Assembly: GCA_963817855.1 (NCBI GenBank)
Contig: CAWFQA010000004.1
Location: 558,001 to 622,000 of the forward strand
Source: JAKAAZ01 sp963817855
Lineage (GTDB): Bacteria > Acidobacteriota > Terriglobia > Terriglobales > Acidobacteriaceae
Direction of reading: 5' to 3'
Length of the DNA stretch: 64,000 nucleotides
Shown here: in pieces, positions 27,943 to 35,889 of the stretch
How the letters are laid out: every line of letters begins with the position of its first letter
Numbering within the stretch: the stretch's first letter is position 1
The notes under the pieces: generated by a model
The model's input: only the letters and a program-made list of their open reading frames with translations
The model's database searches: none
Told to the model about the DNA's origin: nothing
Translations under genes and position numbers: made by a program

Positions 27943-28902
27943 ATGTTTGATCTTGCAAGCCTGGAAGCAGCGGCGGCGCTGATCTATCGCAACTTTCCTG
28001 CAACGCCGCAATATGCTTGGCCGCTGCTGGCGGCACGAACTGGTTGCGAGGTCTGGGTGAAACATGAAAACTTCACTCCCACTGGAGCCTTCAAAGTGCG
28101 CGGTGGCCTGACCTATGTTGAGACGTTGTTGCGCACAGACCCAAGACCTTCCGGCATCATCAGCGCGACGCGCGGAAATCACGGGCAAAGCCTGGCGTTT
28201 GCCGGGCGTAGCGAAGGCCTGCCGGTCACCGTTGTGGTGCCCTGCGGCAATTCGCTGGAGAAAAACGCGGCGATGCGTGCGTTCGGAGCGGAACTGATTG
28301 AGTATGGCCGCGACTTCGATGAAGCCCGGATCGAAGCGCAGCGACTTGCGAGTAGCCGCGGGTTGCACATGGTTCCGTCCTTCCATGTCGAGTTGGTTCG
28401 TGGAGTGGCGACGTACGCTATGGAGCTCTTCCAGGAAGTTGCAAATCTGCACGCACTTTACGTGCCGATCGGATTAGGTTCGGGTATCTGTGGCGCCATT
28501 CAGGTCCGCGATCTGCTTGGATTGCGCACCGAGATTATCGGTGTTGTTTCGGATAAGGCGGATGCCTATGCGCGGAGCTTTGAGGAGGGGAAAATCGTGA
28601 CAACCGAATCGGCGGATACGATTGCCGATGGGATGGCTTGCCGGATTCCTGCGCCGGAGGCATTGCACATCATCCGCCGCGGTGCTGCCAGAATCGTTCG
28701 AGTGTCAGACGAGGAGATCAAAGCAGCTTGCTGCGCTTTCCACGAGGACACTCACAATACGGCGGAAGGGGCCGGAGCAGCTGCGCTGGCTGCCTTGATG
28801 CAAGAGCAGAAAGTGCAGCGTGGCCGTCGCGTTGCAGTGATCTTGAGTGGGAGTAACATCGATCGATCGCTCTATGCTGGTGTTCTGACTGAGAGCATGT
28901 AG
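27943..28902 (+). CDS. PLP-dependent threonine/serine dehydratase family protein
   Basis: Fold-type II PLP enzyme of 319 residues resembling catabolic threonine dehydratase. Lys51 in TGAFKVRGG binds PLP, SATRGNHGQS is the substrate loop, GLGSGICGA the phosphate-binding glycine loop and ILSGSNID the C-terminal motif. No ACT regulatory domain is present. GGGAGAA lies upstream of the ATG. It stands alone on the plus strand between two minus-strand operons. L-threo-hydroxyaspartate or D-amino-acid-related activities are also possible in this family. Confidence 0.85.
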   Translation: MFDLASLEAAAALIYRNFPATPQYAWPLLAARTGCEVWVKHENFTPTGAFKVRGGLTYVETLLRTDPRPSGIISATRGNHGQSLAFAGRSEGLPVTVVVPCGNSLEKNAAMRAFGAELIEYGRDFDEARIEAQRLASSRGLHMVPSFHVELVRGVATYAMELFQEVANLHALYVPIGLGSGICGAIQVRDLLGLRTEIIGVVSDKADAYARSFEEGKIVTTESADTIADGMACRIPAPEALHIIRRGAARIVRVSDEEIKAACCAFHEDTHNTAEGAGAAALAALMQEQKVQRGRRVAVILSGSNIDRSLYAGVLTESM

Positions 28903-29017
28903 CCGCTCGTACGCCGCGCGTTCAAACAGTGATATTCGCGCAAGCAATCGCGCGTGCAGTGTGAGCTACGGAGAAACCACGTCTCTTTGGCGACGTTCAC
29001 AAGAAACGACCAGAGTC

Positions 29018-30025
29018 CTAGCGAAGCCATTCATCTAGATGCTGCGCGACAAATGCATCGTCGTTCAGCTGTGGATAGGCGCGATAGACCCGATCGATCT
29101 CTTCGCTCTGGCCCGGAGACATGCTTTCATTCGGATCGAGGCACCAGATACCCTCGAGCAGACCCTGGCGGCGCAGCACCTCGTGAATACCAGCGATGCA
29201 ACCCGCAAACGTATTGGCCGCGTCAAAAAAGGCCGCGTTGGCATCGGTAATTTGCTGGGAAAGCGTGAGGTGATCGGCGGCGATGGGACCGCGCGATTGT
29301 TTTGCGAACTCCAGATGCGCGACGGCTGTTTTGGTCCAGACGGCCCAGTGACCCAGCAGACCGCCGACGATGCGAGCGCTGTTGCCGCCGAAATTAAATT
29401 CCGTCAGTAGATCGATCAGGATGTTGTCGTCGTTGCCGGTATACAGCGCGATCTCGTTTTCGCGGCCGGCGTCGAGCACGGCACGAATCACGTCGATGGT
29501 TTGATAGCGATTGAAAGGCGCCATTTTGATGGCAACGATATTTTCAATCTCTACAAATTTGCGCCAGAATCGATAGGGAAAAATCTGGCCGCCGGCGAGC
29601 GGCTGCAGATAGAAACCGACGATGGGCAGAATGGAAGCGATGGTTTTGGCGCGATCGAGCTGTTCTTGCAGAGAGAGAGAGTGCAGGCCGCCCATGCTGA
29701 GCAGCGCAGCATCGTAGCCCAGCGAGCGGACTAGCTCGGCTTCAGTGACAGCGGCGGTGAGAGGGCCGCAGACGCCGGCGATCTTTACCATCTCGGAGCC
29801 GCAAACTTCTTCCGCGGCTAGTTCGAGAACCGGCGGCAGCAGTCCTACATTGCGAATTGCGAATTGGGTGGTGTGTACGCCAACGGCGACGCCACCGGCC
29901 CCCGCGGCGCGGTAGTATCGCGTGAGCGCGCGCTGACGGCGCTCATCCAGCTTGCGCTCGCTGGTGAGTGCGAGCGGGTGAGCAGGAATGACAAGGCCGC
30001 TTTTCAATTTTTCTCGTAGGGTCAT
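29018..30025 (-). CDS. Dihydrodipicolinate-synthase-family aldolase
   Basis: Class I aldolase/lyase of the DapA/N-acetylneuraminate lyase superfamily, 335 residues. Tyr139 in VGFYLQPLAG and the Schiff-base Lys167 in NIVAIKMAPF are the expected catalytic pair. The sequence is divergent from true DapA, and the start overlaps the stop of the epimerase gene (TGATG), so the two are translationally coupled. A role in keto-deoxy sugar acid breakdown is more likely than lysine synthesis (inference). Confidence 0.82.
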   Translation of the reverse strand: MTLREKLKSGLVIPAHPLALTSERKLDERRQRALTRYYRAAGAGGVAVGVHTTQFAIRNVGLLPPVLELAAEEVCGSEMVKIAGVCGPLTAAVTEAELVRSLGYDAALLSMGGLHSLSLQEQLDRAKTIASILPIVGFYLQPLAGGQIFPYRFWRKFVEIENIVAIKMAPFNRYQTIDVIRAVLDAGRENEIALYTGNDDNILIDLLTEFNFGGNSARIVGGLLGHWAVWTKTAVAHLEFAKQSRGPIAADHLTLSQQITDANAAFFDAANTFAGCIAGIHEVLRRQGLLEGIWCLDPNESMSPGQSEEIDRVYRAYPQLNDDAFVAQHLDEWLR

Positions 30026-31053
30026 CAGTATTTTCCGTCTCGCGTCTGAAAATGTGTGGGTTTATTTAGGCTTCTTTTACCGGCTGCGATCCAGCTGGCG
30101 GTCCACGCAATCATCTGATTCGGAGTGACAGTGGGGTAGCCGAATAGTTGATGCTGTTTCGCTGCGTTGCTGAGGTATGCGGAGTTGGTTTCTTCGCCGA
30201 CGAAAATGGGCTCGCATCCGAAGTGCTTGCCAAACTCTTCTGCAATCCAGCGAATGCTGAGAGTTTCGGGACCGGTGAGATTCAAGATAAACGGCGGCGA
30301 CTGGCAATACTCAAAGGTACGAAAGCAGACAGAATTGGCGTCGCGCTGCCAGATCGCATTCAGGGCGGGGGTGCGGATGTCGAGCGGCTGGCGTTGAAAC
30401 ACGGCGGTGCCAATGTCCGAGAGCACGCCATAGCGAAGGTCGACAGCGTAGTTGAGGCGGAGCAGGGTGACGGGGGTGCCCCAACGATGCGAACCATATT
30501 CAAAGATGCGCTCGCGGCCGAGAACGGATTGGGCGTACTCTCCGCGAGCATCTGCGGGTGTCTCTTCGGTCGCGCCGCCAAGATGCAGCGGGCGAAGCGG
30601 GTAGACATTCCCGCTGGAAAAGCACACGATGCGCGAATTGCGATAGCGACTGGCGACGAGCGCGGGAAGCTGTGTATTCATCGCCCAGCTGAGATATTCG
30701 GCCCCAGTGGTGCCGAATTTTCGCGCCGCCATAAAAATAACGTTGGGCACATCCGGCAAGCGATCGAGTGCGCCGTCATCGAGAAGATCAGCTGTGATAG
30801 TTTCAATTCCATCCGCCTGCAGTGCCACGGGCAGCGCCTGATCAGTAAAGCGCGCGACGGCGATGATCTTTTTCTGGACGCCGGCTTCATCGATGGCCCG
30901 TTGCATCAGCCGAGCCAGGCTGGGTCCCATTTTTCCGCCGACACCGAGAACGAGGATGTCGCCTTGCAGTGCCCGCATGGCAGCGACGTCATCCGGCGAT
31001 GGCTGGGACAATTTGTCTTCCAACTGCTCTTCGGTGTCGATCGGCATAAACAT
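30025..31053 (-). CDS. Extended SDR, NAD-dependent epimerase/dehydratase family
   Basis: Protein of 342 residues with a Rossmann motif VLGVGGKMGPSLA near residue 35, an SSGNVYPL serine site and the region GEYAQSVLGRE where a YxxxK dyad is expected. The Tyr is present but the Lys position is Val, so the usual catalytic dyad is incomplete. C-terminal LNLTGPETLSIRWIAEEFG is typical of extended SDRs. It is coupled to the downstream DapA-like gene, and the pair probably forms a small catabolic module. Starts at residue 1 or 3 are both possible. Confidence 0.78.
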   Translation of the reverse strand: MFMPIDTEEQLEDKLSQPSPDDVAAMRALQGDILVLGVGGKMGPSLARLMQRAIDEAGVQKKIIAVARFTDQALPVALQADGIETITADLLDDGALDRLPDVPNVIFMAARKFGTTGAEYLSWAMNTQLPALVASRYRNSRIVCFSSGNVYPLRPLHLGGATEETPADARGEYAQSVLGRERIFEYGSHRWGTPVTLLRLNYAVDLRYGVLSDIGTAVFQRQPLDIRTPALNAIWQRDANSVCFRTFEYCQSPPFILNLTGPETLSIRWIAEEFGKHFGCEPIFVGEETNSAYLSNAAKQHQLFGYPTVTPNQMIAWTASWIAAGKRSLNKPTHFQTRDGKY

Positions 31054-31064
31054 TTAACCTCAGG

Positions 31065-32108
31065 TTATTTTAGGACACGGGACGGAGCGGCCGAACTCGA
31101 AAACTGATTGGCGAGGTTGCTGAGAAAATTGCCGATCGTTGCGCGCCAGGCCCATAGCGCATATACGGGCTGATTCGACGATCCCGTGATGGTCGCCTGC
31201 TGCTTGGGCGCGGTGGCCTCGTTATATATCTGGGCCGCGCCGGAGGCATAACTGGTCATGACGGGAGTGGAGAGAATGAGCTTTTGCATTTTGAGCACGG
31301 GCACGATGCCCGAGATATCGAACCGATCCTGAAAGACTAACCACATCGGCAGCAGGTGGATGTGTTGCTCGCGCTTGATTTCTGTTGCAAGTGAAGGCTG
31401 CGGATCTTCGAGGATCAGGCCGGCAATGTTCGGCGAAGTCTGCGCGACGTGTGCAGCGACGGCAGCTCCGAGGCGAGCGCCGTAGAGAACGATGTGGTCG
31501 AGTGAAATATGCCGCAGTCCAGTCAGATAACTCAGCGCGGCGACGCCGTTGGCGTAGGCCTTCTGTTGCGAGGGATGTCCCGCCTGACTCTTGCCGAATC
31601 CCTGATAGTCGAATGCGAACACGTTCACGCCTAGCGCGTGAAACGCCTTGAGGGCGTCAACGTTGCCCGGCAAATCCGTATGGCCATTCGCGCAAAAGAG
31701 GACGACGAAATGCGAGATCGGCACTGTTGCTGAAGGTGGCGAGGGAATCCACCATCCATCCAATCGCTCGATACCCTCCTGGGTAGTGTCGAAGCGAACC
31801 TCTGTGATGGGAAGTCCACTGTTGGAGACGACGGTCGCTACGCTGGGCTGAAGTGTTTTCGGCGGGAAGAAAGCGAACTGCCATTGCCCCTGATAGAAGA
31901 GGAGGCAGACGGTGAGATAGAGCGCAACGCCGGCCGCTGCCAGGACGATCAGGATTGCCTTCACCAGCCAGCGTCCGCTGACGACTTCCGCGTGACCGAG
32001 TTGACTGGTAGGATCCTCGTACGTTGTCACATGAGGGTCTCGCGCGGGTCTTGCGATCGTTGGCTTGTTGTTCTTTGACGGATGCAAATCCTGAGAATAT
32101 TTGCCCAC
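31065..32108 (-). CDS. Membrane-anchored alpha/beta-hydrolase-fold protein lacking the nucleophile Ser
   Basis: Protein with one N-terminal membrane helix (LVKAILIVLAAAGVALYLTVCLLF) and an alpha/beta-hydrolase fold (FVVLFCANGHTDLPGNVDALKAF, VFAFDYQGFGKSQAG). At the nucleophile elbow, where GxSxG is normal, the sequence is YGARLGAA, with Arg in place of Ser; the expected late Asp and His are also not obvious. It may be a non-catalytic relative. The frame is open to 32363, but the region before about 32108 looks non-coding; GTG 32108 or GTG 32030 are likelier starts, neither with a good Shine-Dalgarno site. Confidence 0.65.
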   Translation of the reverse strand: MGKYSQDLHPSKNNKPTIARPARDPHVTTYEDPTSQLGHAEVVSGRWLVKAILIVLAAAGVALYLTVCLLFYQGQWQFAFFPPKTLQPSVATVVSNSGLPITEVRFDTTQEGIERLDGWWIPSPPSATVPISHFVVLFCANGHTDLPGNVDALKAFHALGVNVFAFDYQGFGKSQAGHPSQQKAYANGVAALSYLTGLRHISLDHIVLYGARLGAAVAAHVAQTSPNIAGLILEDPQPSLATEIKREQHIHLLPMWLVFQDRFDISGIVPVLKMQKLILSTPVMTSYASGAAQIYNEATAPKQQATITGSSNQPVYALWAWRATIGNFLSNLANQFSSSAAPSRVLK

Positions 32109-32232
32109 AAAATCGACTCTAGCATGCGAAGGTGCGCCCGGCTGCGAACCTCGGCGCCTGGATGCGTATGTCGTCAACTCGACCCCCGGACTGTCGCCGC
32201 AGCGACTCGGGTTTACTTGGTGTGAACAGACG

Positions 32233-32886
32233 CTAGAAGAATCTTGCCAGGCGGTGGATGTCGAAGGATTGGACTGCGGGTGAGATGCGATCGTCTGGAA
32301 TCGGATCGCCGGCGCGCATATGCACAGGGACCACTCCGGCCCAGATGGGGATTTCGTAGTCATCCTCGTCGTCGATGGGTGGACCGGTGCGCACCTTTGC
32401 CGAGACTTCCTCGATCGGCAACACCAGCACGCTGGTGGCTTTCAGTTCCTGATCCGTCGGCACTCTTGCCTCATCCCATCGGCCGGGAACTATGTGATTT
32501 GTAAAGCGACGCAGTGCGTCCATCTTCTCTTCGCGATCGAGCACCAGGTGCGCGGTTCCTAGCACCATTACGGAGCGGTAGTTGATGGAGTGGTGAAACG
32601 AGGAGCGGGCCAGTACGAGGCCGTCGACCAACGTGACCGTAAAGCAGACCTGGATCCCCTGATCGAGGGTGCGAAGCATGCGGCTTGCGGCAGAGCCGTG
32701 GATGTAGAGTTTTTCGTTGGCGCGGACATACCCGGTGGGAATGACGTAAGGCTGTTCGTCTACGGTGAAACCGACGTGGCAGAAAAATCCTTCATCCAGG
32801 ATGGCGTGGACTTGCGCCTTATCGTAGACGGCGCGTTTTGGCAGCCGTGTGACTCGCGTGCGTGTATTGGGCGGGTAGATGGCCAT
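32233..32886 (-). CDS. FMN-binding split-barrel protein (pyridoxamine-phosphate-oxidase-like, NimA group)
   Basis: Cytoplasmic flavin-binding protein of 217 residues. RLPKRAVYDKAQVHAILDEGFFCHVGF, QPYVIPTGYVRANEKLYIHGS and the FHHSINYRSVMVLGTA segment match the NimA/nitroimidazole-resistance branch of the PNPOx-like split barrel, whose members bind flavin or heme-like cofactors and act as reductases. The specific substrate is not predictable. It is followed on the same strand by no close gene; the TSUP gene lies 27 bases upstream and may share a transcript. Confidence 0.85.
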   Translation of the reverse strand: MAIYPPNTRTRVTRLPKRAVYDKAQVHAILDEGFFCHVGFTVDEQPYVIPTGYVRANEKLYIHGSAASRMLRTLDQGIQVCFTVTLVDGLVLARSSFHHSINYRSVMVLGTAHLVLDREEKMDALRRFTNHIVPGRWDEARVPTDQELKATSVLVLPIEEVSAKVRTGPPIDDEDDYEIPIWAGVVPVHMRAGDPIPDDRISPAVQSFDIHRLARFF

Positions 32887-32913
32887 GCGATATTATCTCT
32901 CACCGCCGCAGAT

Positions 32914-33651
32914 TTATGGATGGATTGCCTGAACCAGTAAAACGCATCCGACAAGCGCCAGGCCGACGTAAACATAACTGAGAAAGCGTTCACCCTGGAG
33001 GCGGCGGTTGAAGATTCTACCCAGCCAGATTGCCGGCAGAACGACAGGCAACGACCACAGATAATCGTGGGTCACCGTTGGGGTCCAAAGGCCGGCGAAC
33101 CAATAGGACGCGATACCGAGGATACTGGCCGGCAGAAAATAGCCTTGCAGGGTGGCTCGGAATTGTTGCGCGGACCAGCGGCGCATCGCCCCATAAAGGA
33201 CCAGCGGGGGGCCGTTCATTCCATATGCGCCGCCCAGCACGCCGGCGCAAAATCCGCAGGCCAGCAGCCATCGCTTGCTATCGCTTTGTAAGCGCAACAG
33301 AGTGCGTCCGCGCAGACAATACACGGAGAAACTGATCAGGATGATGGCGAGAGCGGCTTTCACGATATTGGGTCTGCCGGCCTTCAGTAACAGAAGGCCC
33401 ACAGGGATGCCGAGAACGGTCGACCCCAGCAGTCCGCCGACGCTGGGCAGGTGAACATGCTGCCAATCCTGCGCCACAACGACGAGGGCGATGGTGATGG
33501 AAACCAGCACGGCCAGCGGAGCCGCAACCGTGAGTGGAATGCGAAGCGCAAGCAAGGGAACAGCGAACAATGCTTCGCCGAATCCGAATGTCGATCGAAT
33601 CACTGTTGCCAGAAATAAAACGACGAGAATGTACAGCATCACCGAATGCAT
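32914..33651 (-). CDS. TSUP-family (TauE/SafE) permease
   Basis: Inner-membrane protein of 245 residues with about eight hydrophobic segments. FGFGEALFAVPLLAL near the N terminus and the second-half GFCAGVLGGAYGMNGPPLVLY are the repeated TSUP signatures. Family members export or import sulfite, sulfoacetate or related organic anions. No sulfur-metabolism gene lies nearby, so the substrate is open. Starts at residue 1 or 5 are both possible. Confidence 0.85.
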   Translation of the reverse strand: MHSVMLYILVVLFLATVIRSTFGFGEALFAVPLLALRIPLTVAAPLAVLVSITIALVVVAQDWQHVHLPSVGGLLGSTVLGIPVGLLLLKAGRPNIVKAALAIILISFSVYCLRGRTLLRLQSDSKRWLLACGFCAGVLGGAYGMNGPPLVLYGAMRRWSAQQFRATLQGYFLPASILGIASYWFAGLWTPTVTHDYLWSLPVVLPAIWLGRIFNRRLQGERFLSYVYVGLALVGCVLLVQAIHP

Positions 33652-33687
33652 CAGCGACTACACGCCTGACAGATGGGTGCGCAGCAA

Positions 33688-33906
33688 CTATTTATGCTCG
33701 CCGCTGTGCTCTGGGCCGTTGCCGGGCTCGGGGAAGTCTGTATCGTTGCCGCTGGTCAGGTCGTCAGCGTTGCGATGGCCCAACTGTCCGGCCATCGACT
33801 CCTGAGATTGTTGCGGTTTTCCAGGTTGGCGTGGGGAAGAGTCTTCAACAACGCCCTTGTTTTCGTCGGCGTCGGGATGCGCGGATGGAGTGCCTGCTCT
33901 AGTCAT
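33688..33906 (-). CDS. Small hydrophilic ORF downstream of cpoB, function unknown
   Basis: A 72-residue Pro/Gly/Ser/Asp-rich frame, with no membrane segment or cysteine, ending in DFPEPGNGPEHSGEHK. It follows cpoB by 53 bases on the same strand. GAGGAT lies 13 bases before ATG 33906, a loose spacing. The composition resembles small conserved acidobacterial proteins I cannot name. The opposite strand also has an open frame (33673-33990) that I consider a shadow. If this ORF is not real, the 308-base gap 33652-33959 holds nothing else I can identify. Confidence 0.45.
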   Translation of the reverse strand: MTRAGTPSAHPDADENKGVVEDSSPRQPGKPQQSQESMAGQLGHRNADDLTSGNDTDFPEPGNGPEHSGEHK

Positions 33907-33959
33907 AAAAATTTGAAATCCTCGCGAAGCTGGTGCGTGGAACCTGGGTGGCTCGGTGT

Positions 33960-34877
33960 CTATGGATGCCCTGCGGTGGGCTTGGCGTAGATGTGAACTC
34001 CCATTCCGTTCAGCTTACTGCGAGCCTGCATCGCTTCCGGAGTTTGGGGATAGCGCTGGATCAGAGCGCGCAAGTCGTGGATGCCGGTTTCGCGCTGACC
34101 CAGGGCCAGCTCCGATTCCGCTTTGCGCAATTGTGCTGTAGGCGCTTTCGAACTGCCGCTGTACTGCGACAGCACGGCGGAGTAGCTGTCGATGGCCTTC
34201 TTGTAATTTCCAGCTCGATAGTCGATTTCGCCCATATAGAACTGGGCGTTGGCAGCCTGCTGGCTTTGCGGATAGAACTTGATGACGTCCGCGAATTCCT
34301 GGCTGGACAAATTATATTTTCCGGCATTGTAATCGCTGGCGGCGGATTGATAGAGCTGGTCGAGGGGAGGCGCCTGCGGGGCCGGAGGCTGTGCGCCCTG
34401 GGCCTGATCTCCTCCAGCCTGGCCGTCAGGCGGCGGCATTGCCTGTCCCGGCTGACCGGCGGGCAAAGGCTGACCTGCAGCGAGAGAAGACTGCTGCGAC
34501 GAAATGGAACCGAGCTGCTTGTCGAGCTTGTCCAGTCGGGCGCGTAACTCATCGAGCGAATCGTTCATCGACTGCATCTGGCCGGATAGTTGTTGCAGCG
34601 AATTTCCTTGCGTGCCCTGCTGATCCTGGGCCGCTTTTTGCATCGACTCCACCTGAGAGGCGACTTTGGCGACGCTTTCGGATGTTTGCTGCAATAGATT
34701 GTGCATGGTGGCGTAGCGCTCGTCGTTCGCCTGCTGCATGCTCATCATCATGTCCTGCATTTGTTGCACCTGGGCCTGTAGCGCAATGATGTCTTTGTTG
34801 ACGGCAAACGCGTTGGGCGTGGCGGCCAGCAAAAGAACGCCAACCGTAATTGCAGAAGCTCGTAGAAAAGTACGCAT
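33960..34877 (-). CDS. cpoB: Tol-Pal coordinator CpoB/YbgF
   Basis: Periplasmic protein of 305 residues with a signal peptide ending NAFA. Residues about 28-125 form a coiled coil rich in Gln/Met/Ser for trimerisation, followed by a Gly/Pro/Gln linker and C-terminal TPR-like repeats (YNAGKYNLSSQEFADVIKFY, ANAQFYMGEIDYRAGNYKKA, PTAQLRKAESELALG) of the YbgF type. It lies downstream of pal at the end of the tol-pal set; a strong hairpin separates the two genes. In enterobacteria CpoB links Tol with peptidoglycan synthesis during constriction. Confidence 0.92.
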   Translation of the reverse strand: MRTFLRASAITVGVLLLAATPNAFAVNKDIIALQAQVQQMQDMMMSMQQANDERYATMHNLLQQTSESVAKVASQVESMQKAAQDQQGTQGNSLQQLSGQMQSMNDSLDELRARLDKLDKQLGSISSQQSSLAAGQPLPAGQPGQAMPPPDGQAGGDQAQGAQPPAPQAPPLDQLYQSAASDYNAGKYNLSSQEFADVIKFYPQSQQAANAQFYMGEIDYRAGNYKKAIDSYSAVLSQYSGSSKAPTAQLRKAESELALGQRETGIHDLRALIQRYPQTPEAMQARSKLNGMGVHIYAKPTAGHP

Positions 34878-34962
34878 GCGACACCCGCTCTAGACGCGAA
34901 CTGCGCCTGAATTCTGGTTCCAACAAAAGTGTACGGCAAGATGGAGGCGTGTTTCAAAATCA

Positions 34963-35014
34963 GAGGCAGCACCTACAGAATGGAGATCCATGCAGGTGCT
35001 GCCTCGGGTGAGGC
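34963..35014 (-). repeat. Strong intercistronic hairpins between pal and cpoB
   Basis: A 12-base perfect stem (34963-34974 with 34994-35005), whose loop contains a further ATGGA/TCCAT pairing, lies 62 bases beyond the pal stop. The segment GCCTC at 35001-35005 can instead pair with GAGGC at 35010-35014 around a four-base loop. The two folds are mutually exclusive, as in attenuators. On the minus strand the larger stem is followed by TGATTTTG, only a weak T tract. Confidence 0.7.
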
Positions 35015-35066
35015 TTTTGATGATCCACGAAGGAATGTGGTGCATTCTTCGGCGACGAGGCAACCT

Positions 35067-35807
35067 CTACTGATCCAGGCTGAACTGGGCGCGACGATTT
35101 TGCTGCCAGCAAGACTCATTTTCTTCCGTGCAGAACTGCTTTTCTTTGCCGTAGCTGATGGCGCGAACACGGCTGGCATCGACACCGGCCTGGACCAGGG
35201 CAGTCTTCGCGGAGTTGGCGCGATTCTGACCGAGTGCCAGGTTGTACTCTGCCGATCCGCGATCGTCACAATAGCCGGCGATCAGGATCTTGGCATTTGG
35301 ATGCGACTGAAGGAAGGACGCGTCCTGCGTGATGGTCGACTGCGCGTCGGAGCGAATCGTGTACGCGTCGTAGTCGAAGAAGATCGGTTTGACGTTCTGC
35401 TCGAATTCAGTTTCCGTCAACGCTCCCGAGGTTTCGGCCGGCGGCGGCGCCTGGCTCACCGTCAGGGTTGCCGTGGCATCGGTTGATCCGCCATCGCCGC
35501 GTGCTACAAGGTGGAAAGTTGTGGTGTCGGTGGGGCTGACGGTTTTGGTGCCGCTGGTTTCGACAGCGCCGATTCCATCAATCGAGACATCGGTGGCGTT
35601 GGTGGTCGTCCAGTTGAGAGCAGCGCTTTGGCCAGGAGTTATGGTATTGGGAGTGACAGTGATGTTTGCGGTTGGAGCGGGAGTGGTTTCGGCCGGCGGT
35701 GCCGGGGGCTCCGGTGCAGCAGCCTCCTTATGATGGCAGCCAGTAGTAAACAGGAAAACAGCAAACGCCGCGAACGCGAGCGCATAATTCTTCTTATGGT
35801 TCTTCAT
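35067..35807 (-). CDS. pal: Peptidoglycan-associated lipoprotein Pal
   Basis: Outer-membrane lipoprotein of 246 residues. The lipobox FTTGC fixes the mature N-terminal Cys. A Pro/Ala-rich linker and an Ig-like insert (about 45-120) precede the OmpA/Pal domain: VKPIFFDYDAYTIRSDA, ILIAGYCDDRGSAEYNLALG with the peptidoglycan-binding Asp/Arg, and ISYGKEKQFCTEENE. The Ig-like insert makes it longer than enterobacterial Pal (about 170). It follows tolB by 82 bases and anchors the outer membrane to the wall. Confidence 0.95.
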   Translation of the reverse strand: MKNHKKNYALAFAAFAVFLFTTGCHHKEAAAPEPPAPPAETTPAPTANITVTPNTITPGQSAALNWTTTNATDVSIDGIGAVETSGTKTVSPTDTTTFHLVARGDGGSTDATATLTVSQAPPPAETSGALTETEFEQNVKPIFFDYDAYTIRSDAQSTITQDASFLQSHPNAKILIAGYCDDRGSAEYNLALGQNRANSAKTALVQAGVDASRVRAISYGKEKQFCTEENESCWQQNRRAQFSLDQ

Positions 35808-35889
35808 GGATTCTCCTCAGTGGCTTGCTTTGTTAAGTAAGTGTAAAACGAAAAATAGCAGTTGTTGTGTGTTTCTTATCACTGCAGGA

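Noticed and set aside
30148..31107. A 319-codon plus-strand ORF opposite the epimerase gene
   Set aside because: Antisense of a gene coupled to the DapA-like gene; no recognisable domain.
33933..34547. A 204-codon plus-strand ORF opposite cpoB
   Set aside because: CpoB has a signal peptide, coiled coil and TPRs in tol-pal context; the antisense ORF has none.
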